From assembly GCF_011397635.1 (NCBI RefSeq), contig NC_064773.1, positions 36,432,284-36,496,283 of the forward strand: a stretch of 64,000 nt of DNA, written 5' to 3'. Source of the DNA: Epinephelus fuscoguttatus. Its lineage: Eukaryota; Chordata; Actinopteri; Perciformes; Serranidae. Below the pieces are notes generated by a model, which was not told the DNA's origin, searched no databases, and saw only the letters and a program-made list of their open reading frames with translations. The position numbers and the translations under genes were made by a program. Position 1 is the stretch's first letter; the number at the start of each line of letters is the position of its first letter. This document shows, in pieces, positions 11,686 to 23,561 of this stretch.

Positions 11686-11934
11686 CTGTTTAGTCCCTCC
11701 CACTCAGGAAAACATGCAAGAAGTCAGGAGTTAGGAGTGAAGAGCGAGGACTGCTGATAAGAGACATGAGACGGCCTTACTCTGAAGCGTCACGTAAAGT
11801 GATGTCCTTTTCTGATGACGGCGGCACAGCTGGATCTGCTGCATAACGGAGCCAGCATATTCGCTGATCAAAGCCGTAACCGCCCCCCCTCCCCCGCCGT
11901 CATTACTCTGGTCACACAGGTTTGCATGTATTAC

Positions 11935-13231
11935 TGTCAAGTGTTTTGCTTGCTTGCTGTGTTAACCCCACACTTGAAGGGGTGTACCAACGCTGAACAT
12001 TAAAAGCTGGAATCCACTCAAAGACCAGGCCGTTGTTCCTTTTTTTCTTTTTATTTTTCCTTTGGTTTTTGCCCAGAATAGTGCAGAAGAAGGAAAACAG
12101 TTTCTTTTTTTTTCTTTTTTTTTTTTTACAGCCTTTTTCCCTCAGCAGGTGAAAAACCTTAAAAGACAAAACACCACATGATTACCATTTTGTAAAACCA
12201 GGTTCTAACAAATCAAATAATTATCAAACCCATAATTAATATACCAATTAATAATTATCAATTATCAAAACCCTTTCACATTAACCATTAACCAAGTGCA
12301 TGAAAATAGATGAACTTCTTCCCTTTAAGTTAAAACAGACTTAAGTGAATTATTTCAATGTAAATGCATCAAAATATATAAAATACATTTTTTTTTAACC
12401 ATGGAAACAATGAATTAAGCATTTTACTAGACCCAACATACAAATTAATAAATAACTAATCAACCAGCAATTTCCCCCCAGGTTTAGACACACATTTACA
12501 TCCTATATCCACTATAAAATTATTATTTTAGCAGTGAATCACTGTTTTAGCAGCCTTAAACATGCTGTCTGCAGGTAGAAAAAAAAAATGACCCGTTTAT
12601 CCTATGCCCACACTAGCAGCCAATGATCCAGCACAGTTATGTCTGCACATCAAACACTTTAAATTGGGATTAAGCAGACCGCTGCAATATTTATCCGACC
12701 AAACAAGTTACAACAACTCTTCCTCACCAGCCAACATTTACACAAAGCACCGGGCGCTACAAACAACCTCACCCACATCTCAGGTACCTTGCATCCACAA
12801 ATAAAAATAAAAAGCGTTCTTACCGGCAGTCCGTTCAGCTCTTTGTTGGTACTTTTTACACGCTCTGTGGGGAAACCAAACTCCTCTGCTCTGCAGTGGC
12901 GTCTCTTTGTTCTGCTTGACTTGACACAGCTGAGTAATTAACGTGCACGCACCCCAGCTGATGAGCCGGGAGCACTCACCGCTGTAATTATGGGTAAACA
13001 TAAATAAACTACTTTGATTGTGCAAACTGGCTGGCCGAACTATACCGAATTATATATAAAACTTATCTGGGGCTACCTAGGTGAATACGGGTGCAGACGT
13101 GCTCTACCAAGTACTCTATAATAAAAATACAATACTTACAAACGGGGTTTGGCTGGTTGTCATGCGTGCCGCAAGGCCGCCGCGGTTGCGGGCTCGCGCA
13201 TCAGCTGACACAACAGCTGTTCGCCGCTACA
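11935..13231. mobile_element. Solo LTR, 1297 bp, with 5-bp target duplication
   Basis: The insertion starts TGTCAAG and ends GCTACA. It is flanked by ATTAC on both sides (11930-11934 and 13232-13236). Copy B of the surrounding repeat shows the uninterrupted site (tgcatgtgttaccattgtta), so the borders are supported by an empty-site comparison. There are no protein domains inside, only T-rich runs, a TATA-like stretch near 13050 and AATAAA near 13002. TG...CA ends plus a 5-bp TSD fit a retroviral or gypsy-type LTR left after recombination. Orientation is not resolved. Confidence 0.75.
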
Positions 13232-13343
13232 ATTACCATTGTTATTGAGTCATTTGCCGAAGTTTGTGGCAATTAAATCCACTCGCCATCATTCAACAAG
13301 TCAGTTGCTGAGTGAATAAGACATCAGACCTGTCAGTCTACCT

Positions 13344-13725
13344 CAATCAATTCAATTTTATTTATAAAGCCCAATATCACAAATCACAATTTGCCTCACA
13401 GGGCTTTACAGCATACATCCCTCTGTCCTTCGGACCCTCACAGCGGATAAGGAAAAACTCCGCAAAAAACCCCTTTAACGGGGGAAAAACGGTAGAAACC
13501 TCAGGAAGAGCACGAGGAGGGATCCCTCGTTCAAGACAGACAGACGTGCAATAGATGTCGTACAGAACAGATCAACATAATAAATAAACAGTAATCCGTA
13601 TGAGATAGAAAGAGAGACAGAGAGAGAGACAGAGAGACATACAGAGAGAGAGAGAGACAAAGAGAGATGCAGGACAGACGGTAATGACAGTAGCTTACAA
13701 CAACATTAGTGAAAGAAATAGTAAT
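13344..13725 (-). repeat. L2-type LINE 3' tail
   Basis: 5'-truncated LINE 3' UTR in minus orientation. It starts with the tail complement caattttatttataaagccc and includes a GA-rich run at 13608-13670. A copy sits at the same place in repeated segment B (25315), so it predates the duplication. Confidence 0.82.
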
Positions 13726-14160
13726 AATTAATATTAATATTAATAATTAATATTACCTACAGCCTATTAAACATTATTCCACTCACATGACATGCAGGAC
13801 AATTAATGATGGGCAAATGTGTTTGTGTATGTGTGTGTGCGTGGTGTTATATCACTCGAGCAGCTGCACATTTAACAGCCACGCATCACAGACAGTCCGC
13901 TGAACATCGCAACGGGTTGTGAATGAAATAAACTTAATTACAACATGACAGTCTTGCACGAAATATCATTAACGTTACTCTTTGTAGTCACGTAGGCATG
14001 TGAATTACAGCGTTTCATTGCAAAGAATGCATGTAACGGGTACACTTGCGCTATTTCTCCGCCATCTCGTTCAAATGAGACGGACGAAGGGGTCGGGTAT
14101 TTATACATCATGGCCTCAAGATGAAAAAGACTTCCTGTTAGGAACCTCTCGTGTTACCTT

Positions 14161-15598
14161 GGGCCCAATTCCAATCCGATCCCTTACAGACTCACTGACT
14201 TAGAGGCGCGTTCATGTGAAGTGCGTGAGTGTGTGAGGGCTGTCCCATTGTCAAATCGTCAAGTCAGTGGCCCAATCCCAAACTGGCCCTATCCCCTCGC
14301 CCTCTTCACTCCCCCTCCGTTTGCGCGGTCACGCGGAGCTCCGCCATATTAAGGGCCGTCCCAAACCAATTATCGCTGAGTGCGAGTGGACTGCTCAGCC
14401 CTTAGATAGCGAGTGTGCATCAGTGCAGGCTTCTGATGAGCCCAGCAGGAAGCGCAACATCACAATGGAGGAAACAACGTACAAATGTAAGAGTTCCGTC
14501 TTTCTACTTTGTAAAATATTTTAGATCAAACGCACACATTTGTTTTCCTCACACTGACTTTACAGTCTCAAACAAACTCACAGAATGTTTGGTGTCAAAA
14601 GATGAAAACCTACACGTCCATATGCTTAAAATAACTATTTAAAACTGTCTAAAAAATTCCTCATCCCATTCTCATGATTTTTAAAAAATATATAATGTGT
14701 TCACAGGGACAGAAGAAAAAACAAAGCAGTTAACTGATCTACGGATTAAAAATGAGTCTCCTTACTAAAAAAAGGAATGCTGCAAAGCAGGGATGGAGGT
14801 AAGATTGCCCAGATTAATTAATAAAGTTCATCTGTGAATGTATAAACTGTGTCTATAAAATATGAACAAGTTAATTACTTTGATTACACTGCACTGTATC
14901 TCTTATATGACTTATTAAGGGTTTTTTTTTAAATTTAACTCATTTTAATTAATATTTAAATGTTTTTTTTAATAGTCTGTTGCTCTTTTTTGCTTTCACA
15001 AAGCATCTGACGGTATCCATGGTTACATCTGCTTCCTTCTTCAGGTAGAGTGGCGAGGGCGTCCCATGGTTTGGCTTCTCTTTCATACACTTCCCCTTAA
15101 TCAGGAGTGCCCTCCGCAGCTGCGAGTGTAACTTGATTTGGAGTGACACTCGGTAGTGAAGTGGTAGTGGGTAGGGAGTGGTTTGGGATTGGGCCAGTGA
15201 GTCAGTGAGTGAGCCCTTTATGCCCCCTTACCATAGGTCAGCATCGATGCGGACTTACGGTAAGGAAATTACCCACAGTTCACCGGAAGTAACACGGTCG
15301 GCAGATATGCAAACGTTAACGTTATGGAAGGAGAGCGAAAAAACAGATAGATAAACAATGAAACATTACATTAACAAGGATTTAAGATGGTACATAAACA
15401 CACATGAAGTCAGAGGAATACCAGTGGTTATATTCCACACACAAAGAATATATATCTATAGATAGATAGATAGATAGATAGATAGACAGATCTATCTATC
15501 CCTTTCAGACTCTCACACTCAATCACTTACAGCTGACGTCAGTTAAGTCAGTGAGGGTTCAGGGCTTGAGTCTTTAGGGGCTGGATTGGAATTGGGCC
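14161..15598. mobile_element. Nested non-autonomous inverted-repeat elements (MITE-like)
   Basis: The outer pair is gggcccaattccaatcc at 14161 and its complement ggattggaattgggcc at 15583-15598. The inner pair is ggcccaatcccaaac at about 14269 and gtttgggattgggcc at 15181-15195. This suggests one element inserted in a related one, or a compound arm. A tiny possible first exon (ATG 14465, MEETTYK, then a GTAAGAG donor) is the only coding hint. A (GATA)n run lies at 15461-15485. Termini beginning GGCCCAAT suggest hAT-like origin, but no clean 8-bp duplication was found. Confidence 0.6.
15461..15485 (+). repeat. (GATA)n microsatellite
   Basis: A short GATA tetranucleotide run with an imperfect complementary stretch (gatctatctatc) just after it, allowing a small hairpin. 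Confidence 0.8.
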
Positions 15599-15680
15599 TT
15601 ACTCATCGCACCTAACAGATGCCTCCTAACGCCTAACGCTAACTCCTTACTGGCAGGAATAAGAGACATGAGACGGCCTT

Positions 15681-15919
15681 AAAGAGCAAGATGGCGCTCC
15701 GAGCGGACGTGTTTCTTGCAGCGGAGGTTTGGCAAAGGCAATTCTTGCAAAATTCTACACTTTTAACAACAATTTGCACAGCAAACGACAACTCCAAGTT
15801 TCCCCAAGGACTTAATTTATGTTACATCGACAATAACTAGTTGCTGACGTGTGGCTCTAGTTCTCAACTACTAAAGTAAATCTGCCTTCTAACTCAGAGC
15901 TAACATCAAGCTAGCTAAG
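15681..15919 (+). other. Probable L1-type LINE 5' UTR
   Basis: Starts with aagagcaagatggcgctcc directly after repeat sequence and leads into the ORF1 start at 15920. Position and the internal aagatggcg motif suggest the element's own 5' leader and promoter. Confidence 0.5.
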
Positions 15920-16781
15920 ATGATGGCTACGCAAGAGCTACAAAAGACTCTGGAAGTTATGGAAGTACAAACCGCAAGCGACAAGAGAACAATACATGAA
16001 ATGCATTCTTATGCCTGCAATGCTGAAGATGGCGGAGTTTGTAACTCCCTCCAAAACACAACCACTAAAACTCAACCTGCCAAAAGATTGAAAAATACCT
16101 CACCCGCGGAACCTTCCCTGATTGAAGTACAAAATACCATCATACAGATTCTCTCTGGAAAAATCAACGAAAGAGCATGGTCAAGAAAAACTCGGCTGAA
16201 ATCGAAAATGTGAGGCTCTTCATTCAATCCATAATGATGTGATAGACTTGAGAAAGGAAAGTGACAAGTTGAAAACTGAAAATGCTGAGCTAAAGAAAAA
16301 GATCACAACAATGGAAGAAATGATTAATGAGCAAGAGAGATACAGCCGGAGATGGTGCCTTCGCCTTTATGGTGTTGCTGAGAATCCTGCCGAGAATGTT
16401 AAACTCAGAGCCAAAGAAATCTGCAGAGCTATCGTCTCAGAGAAGGATAAACATGAGGTGGGATCTGCGGTGGACGTCGCACATCGCCTGGGTCGACTGA
16501 AAACCGGGGAGGGCAGAGATGTTAGACCACGTCCGATAATCATAAGATTTGTGTCGAGAACATCGAGGGACCTGACATGGAAGTCTGCGAAACAGAACGA
16601 CTTCTTGAAAAGTAAAGGATACAGCTTCAAGGAGGACCTCACTGCCAGTGACAGAGAAGCCAGAAGCCATCTGCGGCCAGCAGTGGAGAAGGCAAGAAAA
16701 GAGGGCAAGTCTGCATACTTAAGTGGAGCCAGAGCATTTATGGAAGGGAAAGAACTGCGTCCTGATGGAAAAGGAAAGTGA
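15920..16781 (+). pseudogene. L1-type LINE ORF1 (coiled coil and RRM-like), frameshifted
   Basis: The first segment (15920-16213) is a low-complexity N-terminus. The second, in another frame (16239-16781), begins with a heptad-rich coiled coil (DLRKESDKLKTENAELKKKI). The RNA-binding domain of L1/Tx1 ORF1 proteins follows: QERYSRRWCLRLYGVAEN, VDVAHRLGR, RPIIIRFVSRTSRDLTWKSA, and YSFKEDLTASDREARSHLRP. This is the transposase_22 architecture. ORF1p binds LINE RNA as a trimer in cytoplasmic particles. One frameshift near 16210 breaks it, and the ORF2 remnant follows 280 bp later, as expected for an L1. Confidence 0.85.
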
Positions 16782-19700
16782 AAATAGCTTAAAACCACAA
16801 CGACCTCAATGTTGTTTACATGAACATTTAACTATTATTTGATATATCACAACATTTAAGGTGTTGATGAGGTTACATGTGAAATTGAAATAGCCTTTTT
16901 TCGTTCAAATCTCTTGTTTTACAACAGTGAATGCAGACTTGTTCAATAAGGTCTGCTGTGCTATTGTTGATTTAAGATATTAAATATGCGAGAACCCTAT
17001 AGCCTTTTGTAAAAGTTAACTCAGTCTAAAAGAGTGAAATCTTTCTGTTTTTCCTTGTTCTAATGTCTCTTTCTGTATTTTCTATAAATGCCAGGGGAAT
17101 ATGAGTCCTATTTAAAAGAAAAGCCATTTATTTATATTGCAGAGGTAAAGGTGCTGATTTTCATTTTGTACAGGAAACTCATGCTTGTCCAGCAGATGAG
17201 TCTTTTTGGAAAAATCAATGGGGCAATGAAATATGGTTTTCCAGTGAAAATAATCGATCAGCAGGGGTCGCCATATTAAAGGACAAATTCAAAGGCCAGA
17301 TTTTACACAGTGAAACTGATATGTCAGGGAGATGGATTATTTTAGTTGTTGATATGAATCAAAGTCATTTTATTTTGATTAATATTTATGCTACCAACAA
17401 CAAGACCACCAATTTAGCATTGTTTCAAAGTATTGAATCAAAAATATATCATCTTTACTCAACTTTTCCACTTGCTAAAGTAATATGGGGAGGTGATTTT
17501 AATACTGTTTTTGATGAAAATATGGATCGGTGGACTCCAAAAAATACAACCACAAACTGTGAACTGGAAAATATTTGTTTAAGGATGAATTTAATCGATA
17601 TTTGGAGACAGAAAAACCCGCAGAACACCATGTATACTTGGAGTAATAAAAATATGTCTCTACTATCACGCATAGACTTCTGGCTTATCTCTAATGATCT
17701 TGTCCCTATGGTTGGAGATATCTTGATAGAACTAGCAATTCTAACAGACCATAGAGGAATCTTCATCAAAATCATTCTAGAAAATACATGTATACATGTG
17801 GAAATTAATATTATTGACAAGTACTGGAATAAAGCTTGTATTACTGGTTCTTATGGATACTTTTGGGAACTAATGAAATATGATATTTGAAGAGCTGCAC
17901 TTAAAAAAGGTAAATTCATAGCAAATTGGAAAAGACAGAAAGAAATCGAGATTATCAGAGATATTTTGAATCTGCAAACAAAAAACTGTAATGATTTAAC
18001 TAATGAAGAGATGATGAACTTGAATAAGTTGCAAAACCAATTAGAGAATATTTATGAGGAGAAAACTAGAAGTGCTTTTATTAGATCAAGATGCAAATGG
18101 CTTGGGCCAAGTGAGAAAAATACTAAATATTGTTTTAGTTTGGAAAAAAGAAATGCAGAATTTGCAGCAGTAAGTAAATTGATTATCAATGGCACAATAT
18201 CTGATGATCCAAAAATAATCTCACATGTAGCTCAATTTTATCAAGATTTATATTCTTCAACCTTAACACTCTCTCATATTGATCCATTTTTAGACAATAT
18301 TTCAGCAGATTCTAGAAAAATAAATGACGATCTTAGAGTCTCGTGAAGAGGAGATATCATTGGCTGAAATTAGTGAATGTATTAAATCCCTTAAAGAAAA
18401 CAAATCTCCTGGTAATGACGGTTTGACAAGGGAATTTTATAAGACTTTCAATCTTAAACTTTCCCCTTTCCTACTAGCCATGTTTAAAGAATCCATTCAA
18501 AAAGGTGAGCTCCCTCCTACTTCAAGGCAAGGAGTAATCACGTTAATCCCCAAACCAAAAAAAGACAGATTACACATAGGAAATTAGAGGCATATCAGTC
18601 TGCTGAACAATGATGCAAAATTATTTTCTTTAATTTTTGCTAGGAGGTTAAAACATGGATTAGATCAAATAATAGATATAGAGCAATCTGGTTTTATACA
18701 AAAAAAGACATATTAACAATAATATTCGACTGATAGTGGATATGATAGATCATCGTGATTTAATACCAGATGACAGTTTTATCTTATTTATTGATTTCTA
18801 CAAAGCCTTTGACACAATTGAACACAAGTTTATTTTTAAAACTATCTCTTTTTTTGGCTTTGGAGAATATTTCTGTAATGTAATTCAAACCTTATATAAG
18901 AACTCTTCCAGCTCTGTAAAACTGAAATGTGGTACATCAAGTCGATTTGACATTCATCTTGGTATTAGACAGGGTTGTCCAGTATCTCCTTTTTTGTTTA
19001 TATTAGTAACCCAAACAATGGCCACTCATATAAAAAAAAGCACCCTTCATGGGTATAAATACAGTAGGCAAGAACTTCAAATTATGTCAACTGGCAGACG
19101 ATACTGCAATTTTTCTAAAAGACCAGAATCAAATTTCAGAAGCTGTGGCTTGTATAAATGAATTTTCTGATGTTTCTGGATTAAAGATGAACTTGGATAA
19201 ATCTGTTTTATTTCCAATTAAAAATTGTAATTTGTCAAGCTATCATGGGATTCCAATTAAAGAAAAGGTAACCTAACTAGGGGTTATTATCTGCAATGAT
19301 GCAGAACAGCGAAGTGAAGACAATTTTGATCCCATTATTGAAAAAACAAAATCAAAATTGAACTCATGGTTAATGAGAGATATATCTTTATTTGGAAGGG
19401 TCTTATTATCTAAAACAGAAGGTATATCCAGATCTGTCTATGTATCATTATCACTTCATGTCCCAACAAACGTTATTAAACAACTGGATAAGATACTGTA
19501 TGACCACATTTGGAGGAAAAAAAACCCATTATCTCAAAAAAGAAACAATCAAAGGTAGTAGGGAACAAGGGGGTCTTGAGGTCTTGGACTTTAGTTTATT
19601 AAATAATACGTTTAAAGTTAAATGGATTATTGAATTCCTAAAGAATCCCGGCAGTATATGGCATGCTTTCCCATCATATTTATTTAATTCATTTGGTGGC

Positions 19701-20093
19701 ATTGATTTTTTATTAAAATGCTATTTCTCCATTGATAAAATCCCAGTTAGTTTAGCTAATTTTCACAAGTAAGCTCTCTTAGCGTGGTTATTAGTTTATA
19801 AGCACAACTTCAGTCCTCATCGGTACTATATTTGGAATAACAAGGATATTCTACACAAAAGAAAATCCCTGTTTTATCGCTCATGGTATGACAATGGAAT
19901 TTTGCTTGTATGTCAATTATTAAATAAGAATGGGGTGTTAATGTCATTTTCAGAATTAATTCAGAAATTCAGGATAACAATCACACCTAAAGAATATGCT
20001 GTTATCTTCAATGCAATTCCTGCCGGTTCACTGAAGTGTCAAACACTTAAAGAATCACTGGAAACAGGCAAAGTCCGATGCAATCAAGTTTAA

Positions 20094-20583
20094 TGTGTCA
20101 ACAGGCTTTAACACATACAACTTCGTGAGTCAAACCCCGGAGCGTGACTAAAAATCTGTTTTCAGAGCCCTAGCTTATATGCTGGTGGAGATTCAAATGA
20201 GTCTCCACCTCTTTTGCTAATCCTTCCCACTCAGGACCAATTCTATTGGTGGAGAACTTTTCTTTGTGTCCAATTCTGATTGGGCCCATTTTTAATGGTG
20301 TAATCAATCAATCAATCAATCAATTTTATTTATAAAGCCCAATATCACAAATCACAATTTGCCTCACAGGGCTTTACAGCATACGACATCCCTCTGTCCT
20401 TAAGACCCTCACAGCGGATAAGGAAAAACTCCCCAAAAAAACCCCTTTAACGGGGGAAAAAAAACGGTAGAAACCTCAGGAAGAGCAACTGAGGAGGGAT
20501 CCCTCTTCCAGGACGGACAGACGTGCAATAGATGTCGTACAGAACAGATCAACATGATAAATTAACAGTAATCCATATGACAC

Positions 20584-20640
<57 letters not shown>

Positions 20641-21584
20641 TATGCAGGTAATGACAGTATCTTACAACAACATTAATGGAAGTAATAATATTATAGTTAT
20701 AGTTCTGGTTACTGCGGTACAATATGTTGAAAGTATGTATTAATACCTGGCAGTATACATGTGTGACAATAATCATATGTGTATAATAACAGAAGAAGTA
20801 TGACTAATGACTAATGATGGCAGCAGCAGCAGGAGGCATCTGGCGGGACCATGGCAGCAGCACAACCACACACGTCACGCTGTCCAGGCACCGCTGTGAT
20901 ATGAGTTAATCTGAGAGACAGTGGAGCACAAAGGCTCCGGAGAAGAAGCCGAGTTAGTGACATCCAGAATGGCCGGGTTAGCTAGATGCAGTAATAGGAT
21001 ACGAGAGAGAGAGAAGGAGAGAAGGGGCCCGGTGTATTATAGAGGGGTCCTCCGGCAGACTAGGCCTAAGTCAGCCTAACTAAGGGCTGGTACAGGACAA
21101 GCCTGAGCCAGCCCTAACTATAAGCTTTATCAAAGAGGAAATGCAGCCTGGAATTTCCCAAATCTCCTTCCCTTAGGTCTGGTTCCATTTTCACCCTATT
21201 TTTAAAAAATATGTGAATTCTGGGGACTTTCTACACAGTCCACAGTGCTCCTAGTTTCGTGCAAGATAAAACCTTAAGAGTACAATATGTGAGTGTGTGT
21301 GTGTGAGTTACAACAGTTGAGTGTGTGTTTCATCATTAAACAAGACATGGTGTATTCTTTCAGTAAGTGCATACAACATTACATAGTCTGGTGTTATGAG
21401 TACCTTGACGATATCTAATATAGGTCCAAAGCTTTTATAACGCCTTATACATGATTATATGGCTCGTCTCTATTCCCCAATCAGCTTAGGTATCTTAACC
21501 TTGTTACTTGATTCATTGAGCACAAACTTTTACACTACATCACTTCTATTTTTAAAGAACTGTAACCTAACAGAAACCTACTCA
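20094..21584. mobile_element. LTR insertion (1.49 kb) in the L1 ORF2, 5-bp target duplication
   Basis: It begins TGTGTCAACAGG and ends CCTACTCA, flanked by TTTAA on both sides (20089-20093 and 21585-21589). Removing it brings the two halves of the L1 C-terminal region together. No internal protein domains are visible, so it is probably a solo LTR. A (GT)n-rich segment lies near 21286-21305. It contains a later L2 tail (20295-21125), giving three levels of nesting. Confidence 0.68.
20295..21125 (-). repeat. L2-type LINE 3' UTR and tail nested in the LTR
   Basis: The longest tail copy, about 830 bp. It starts with the (ATCA)n end of the LINE tail at 20300-20325, then the tail proper, a (GA)n run at 20586-20640, and upstream UTR sequence (gccgagttagtgacatccag) matching the plus-strand LINE at 9180. 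It is 5'-truncated and in minus orientation. Confidence 0.85.
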
Positions 21585-21978
21585 TTTAATTCTAGGCAGA
21601 TTTTTATTGGAGATATCAATGTTAAAGATAAACCTTGCGGTAACAGACACATTAGAAACGCATTGAACTATACTGCAGCCCCTGCAGCAAAATTTTTCTG
21701 GTCGTCTATTATGAGCAATTTACAATGGAAAAAAGCCTGTAGTATTTTAAATAAATATTGCATTAGTAATAAAGTGAAAGAAGTATCCTACAAAGTGTTA
21801 CACCGAATTTATCCCGCTAAGGAGGTCTTGGAGAGATTTAAGTTAAACATAGATTACTCTTGTACTTTCTGTAATGTTGACAAAGAAACAATATTTCATC
21901 TGTTTTATCATTGTCACCACTCAAAGAAGTTTTGGAATGATATGCAAGACTTTGTAAATGGAAAAATGAATACTAGCA

Positions 21979-21979
<1 letters not shown>

Positions 21980-22022
<43 letters not shown>
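21980..22022. repeat. (TA)n microsatellite
   Basis: Perfect TA run of about 40 bp at the end of the L1 remnant. Confidence 0.9.
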
Positions 22023-22024
<2 letters not shown>

Positions 22025-22104
22025 TATTTATATACTGTATAAACACCATATACACAATACAAAACACAGTATAGCATATTATGTATAGCATAATATGTAG
22101 ATCT

Positions 22105-22475
22105 GAGGTTTGCTCAAACTGTCAGGTCCTTTAAATCAGGGCTAAAAACACTATTGTTTACTGAAGCGTACTCTTAGATTAAATACTTACCTGCTGTATT
22201 CTACTGCCTGTACTTTTTAACTACACACAGCTGATTTATGCCTTTTATTATTCTACTACTTTTCTTATCCTGACGGTTCAATGTATTGAGCCTGTTTTTA
22301 TTTTATGTTACTGTATTTTATTATGATCACTATCATTCTCAATTTCTATTTCCCTTTTCAATCGACTGTTTTTGTTTTAAATTGTGTCTTGTTGCTTTTA
22401 ATGTCTCTGTAAAGCACTTTGAATTACCTTGTGTTGAATTGTGCTATACAAATAAACTTGCCTTGCCTAGCACAC
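22105..22475 (+). repeat. LINE 3' end (L2/CR1-like, second tail type)
   Basis: The left part resembles the last RT codons (caggtcctttaaatcagggc then taaaaacactattgtttact). The right end has gtctctgtaaagcactttga and gctatacaaataaacttgcc followed by a TTGCC-type repeat tail, a common fish LINE 3' end. It differs from the more frequent tail ending in TTGATTGA. Confidence 0.7.
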
Positions 22476-22945
22476 CTTTGTGCATATATTCACTTTTCCA
22501 CCAGCTGTGCTGCAAATATCCCCTGCTGCTCATCCTTCTGTATCTTTTTTCAAATTATCTTGACCACAGTCCCATTTTCATAGTTATACTGTAATACCAA
22601 TACCAAAATTAATTTCAGTGTTCATGTAAATACTGAAAATGTTTTTTACTACTTTTGAGGGATCATAGCAGTCAGTGTAATAAGAAGAACTTTACTAATC
22701 CCCGAAAAGAAAATTTCAAAGAAGTCTGTAAGATTATCTATTTAACAAAGAATTATTAAGTCTGATGGCTGTGGGTATAAAAGAGAGTGGGTGTGTGTGA
22801 GAAATAAACTCAATCAACAATAGAGCTTTTTCTTTATTAAAATATATTAATACATTTATTAATATGCTATACTATGTTTTGTATTGTGTATATTGTGTTA
22901 AAACAGTATATATATGTGTGTATATCTATATCTATCTATATAGGC

Positions 22946-22980
<35 letters not shown>

Positions 22981-23317
22981 CCAGGTTGAGGTGAATAAAA
23001 TAACTGTGTTGTGACCTAAATAACACGCTGTTGCTATCTGTAGGAAGTATTAAAGCATGAAATCCCGCATTTTTAATGTACGAAAGCATCCTGTATCATA
23101 ACTACATGTGTGCCGTTTGTAACAAACCAAACCGCGTGAAAATCAGTTGAAAATTCAGCGAATTATTCTATTTTACTTGTGCATACAGCTCCTTCTTCAA
23201 TAGAAGTGAATGCACTGTGGAGGCGAAGCGAGACCCATCCAAGATGGCGGCCGGCGAGGACGCGCTCAGGCAGTCGATGCGGCGTCTATGTATATATGTC
23301 TATGTTATACAGTCTAT
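22476..23317. other. No gene; SINE/RTE-like tail and (TA)n
   Basis: Near 22688-22720 there is an actttactaatccccgaaaa motif like the RTE/SINE tail at 10470. TA-rich runs occupy about 22905-22975. No coding sequence is supported. Confidence 0.5.
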
Positions 23318-23561
23318 GGATCTGCTGCATAACGGAGCCAGCGTTCATAGCGTACATCCCAAGTCCCATTATATTCGCTGATCAAAGCCGTAACCCCCTG
23401 CCCCCCGCCGTCATGACTTTGGTCACACAGTTTTGCATGTGTTACCATTGTTATTGAGACATTTGCCGAAGTTTGTGGCAATTACAGAACGGTCTGTAGC
23501 CCTGCCACTGTCACTGTGATGAGCATCATATCATTATTATTATCATCATCATTATTATCAC

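Larger units (their letters stand above)
11690..14155 (+). repeat. Repeated segment, copy A
   Basis: This segment matches 23318-26105 in the same direction. Shared blocks include ctgctgcataacggagccag, cattgttattgag-cattt, ttaaatccactcgccatcat, the same L2 tail at the same place, and a 400-bp stretch from cacatgacatgcaggacaat to cttcctgttaggaacctctc. The left edge (gagacatgagacggccttac) also matches, inverted, the right edge of copy B near 26222, so the parent unit probably had terminal inverted repeats. No coding sequence is visible. Copy A holds a 1.3-kb LTR insertion that copy B lacks. Confidence 0.75.
17063..21979 (+). pseudogene. L1-type LINE ORF2 (endonuclease, RT, zinc knuckle), split by an LTR
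   Basis: The start is MSLSVFSINARGI at 17063, with a stop straight after. The endonuclease (to about 17850) has HFVQETHA, SAGVAILKDK, LINIYATNN, KVIWGGDFNTVFDE, RIDFWLIS and LTDHRGIF. RT blocks include SLKENKSPGNDGLTREFYK (18380), ITLIPKPKKD (18540), FIDFYKAFDTIEH (18790), GIRQGCPVSPFLFIL (18960) and QLADDTAIFLKD (19080). The frame is interrupted by an LTR at 20094-21584, after which the C-terminus returns with QIFIGDINV, FFWSSIMSNLQWKKA and the zinc knuckle CTFCNVDKETIFHLFYHC. Several frameshifts and stops (near 17100, 17890, 18345, 18587, 19275) make it inactive. A (TA)n run closes the element. Confidence 0.88.

Noticed and set aside
11912..12169. Lys-rich minus-strand frame
   Set aside because: Produced by poly-T runs inside the solo LTR at 11935-13231.
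14949..15149. 66-codon minus-strand frame
   Set aside because: Inside a non-coding MITE-like element; low-complexity Lys-rich composition and no domain.
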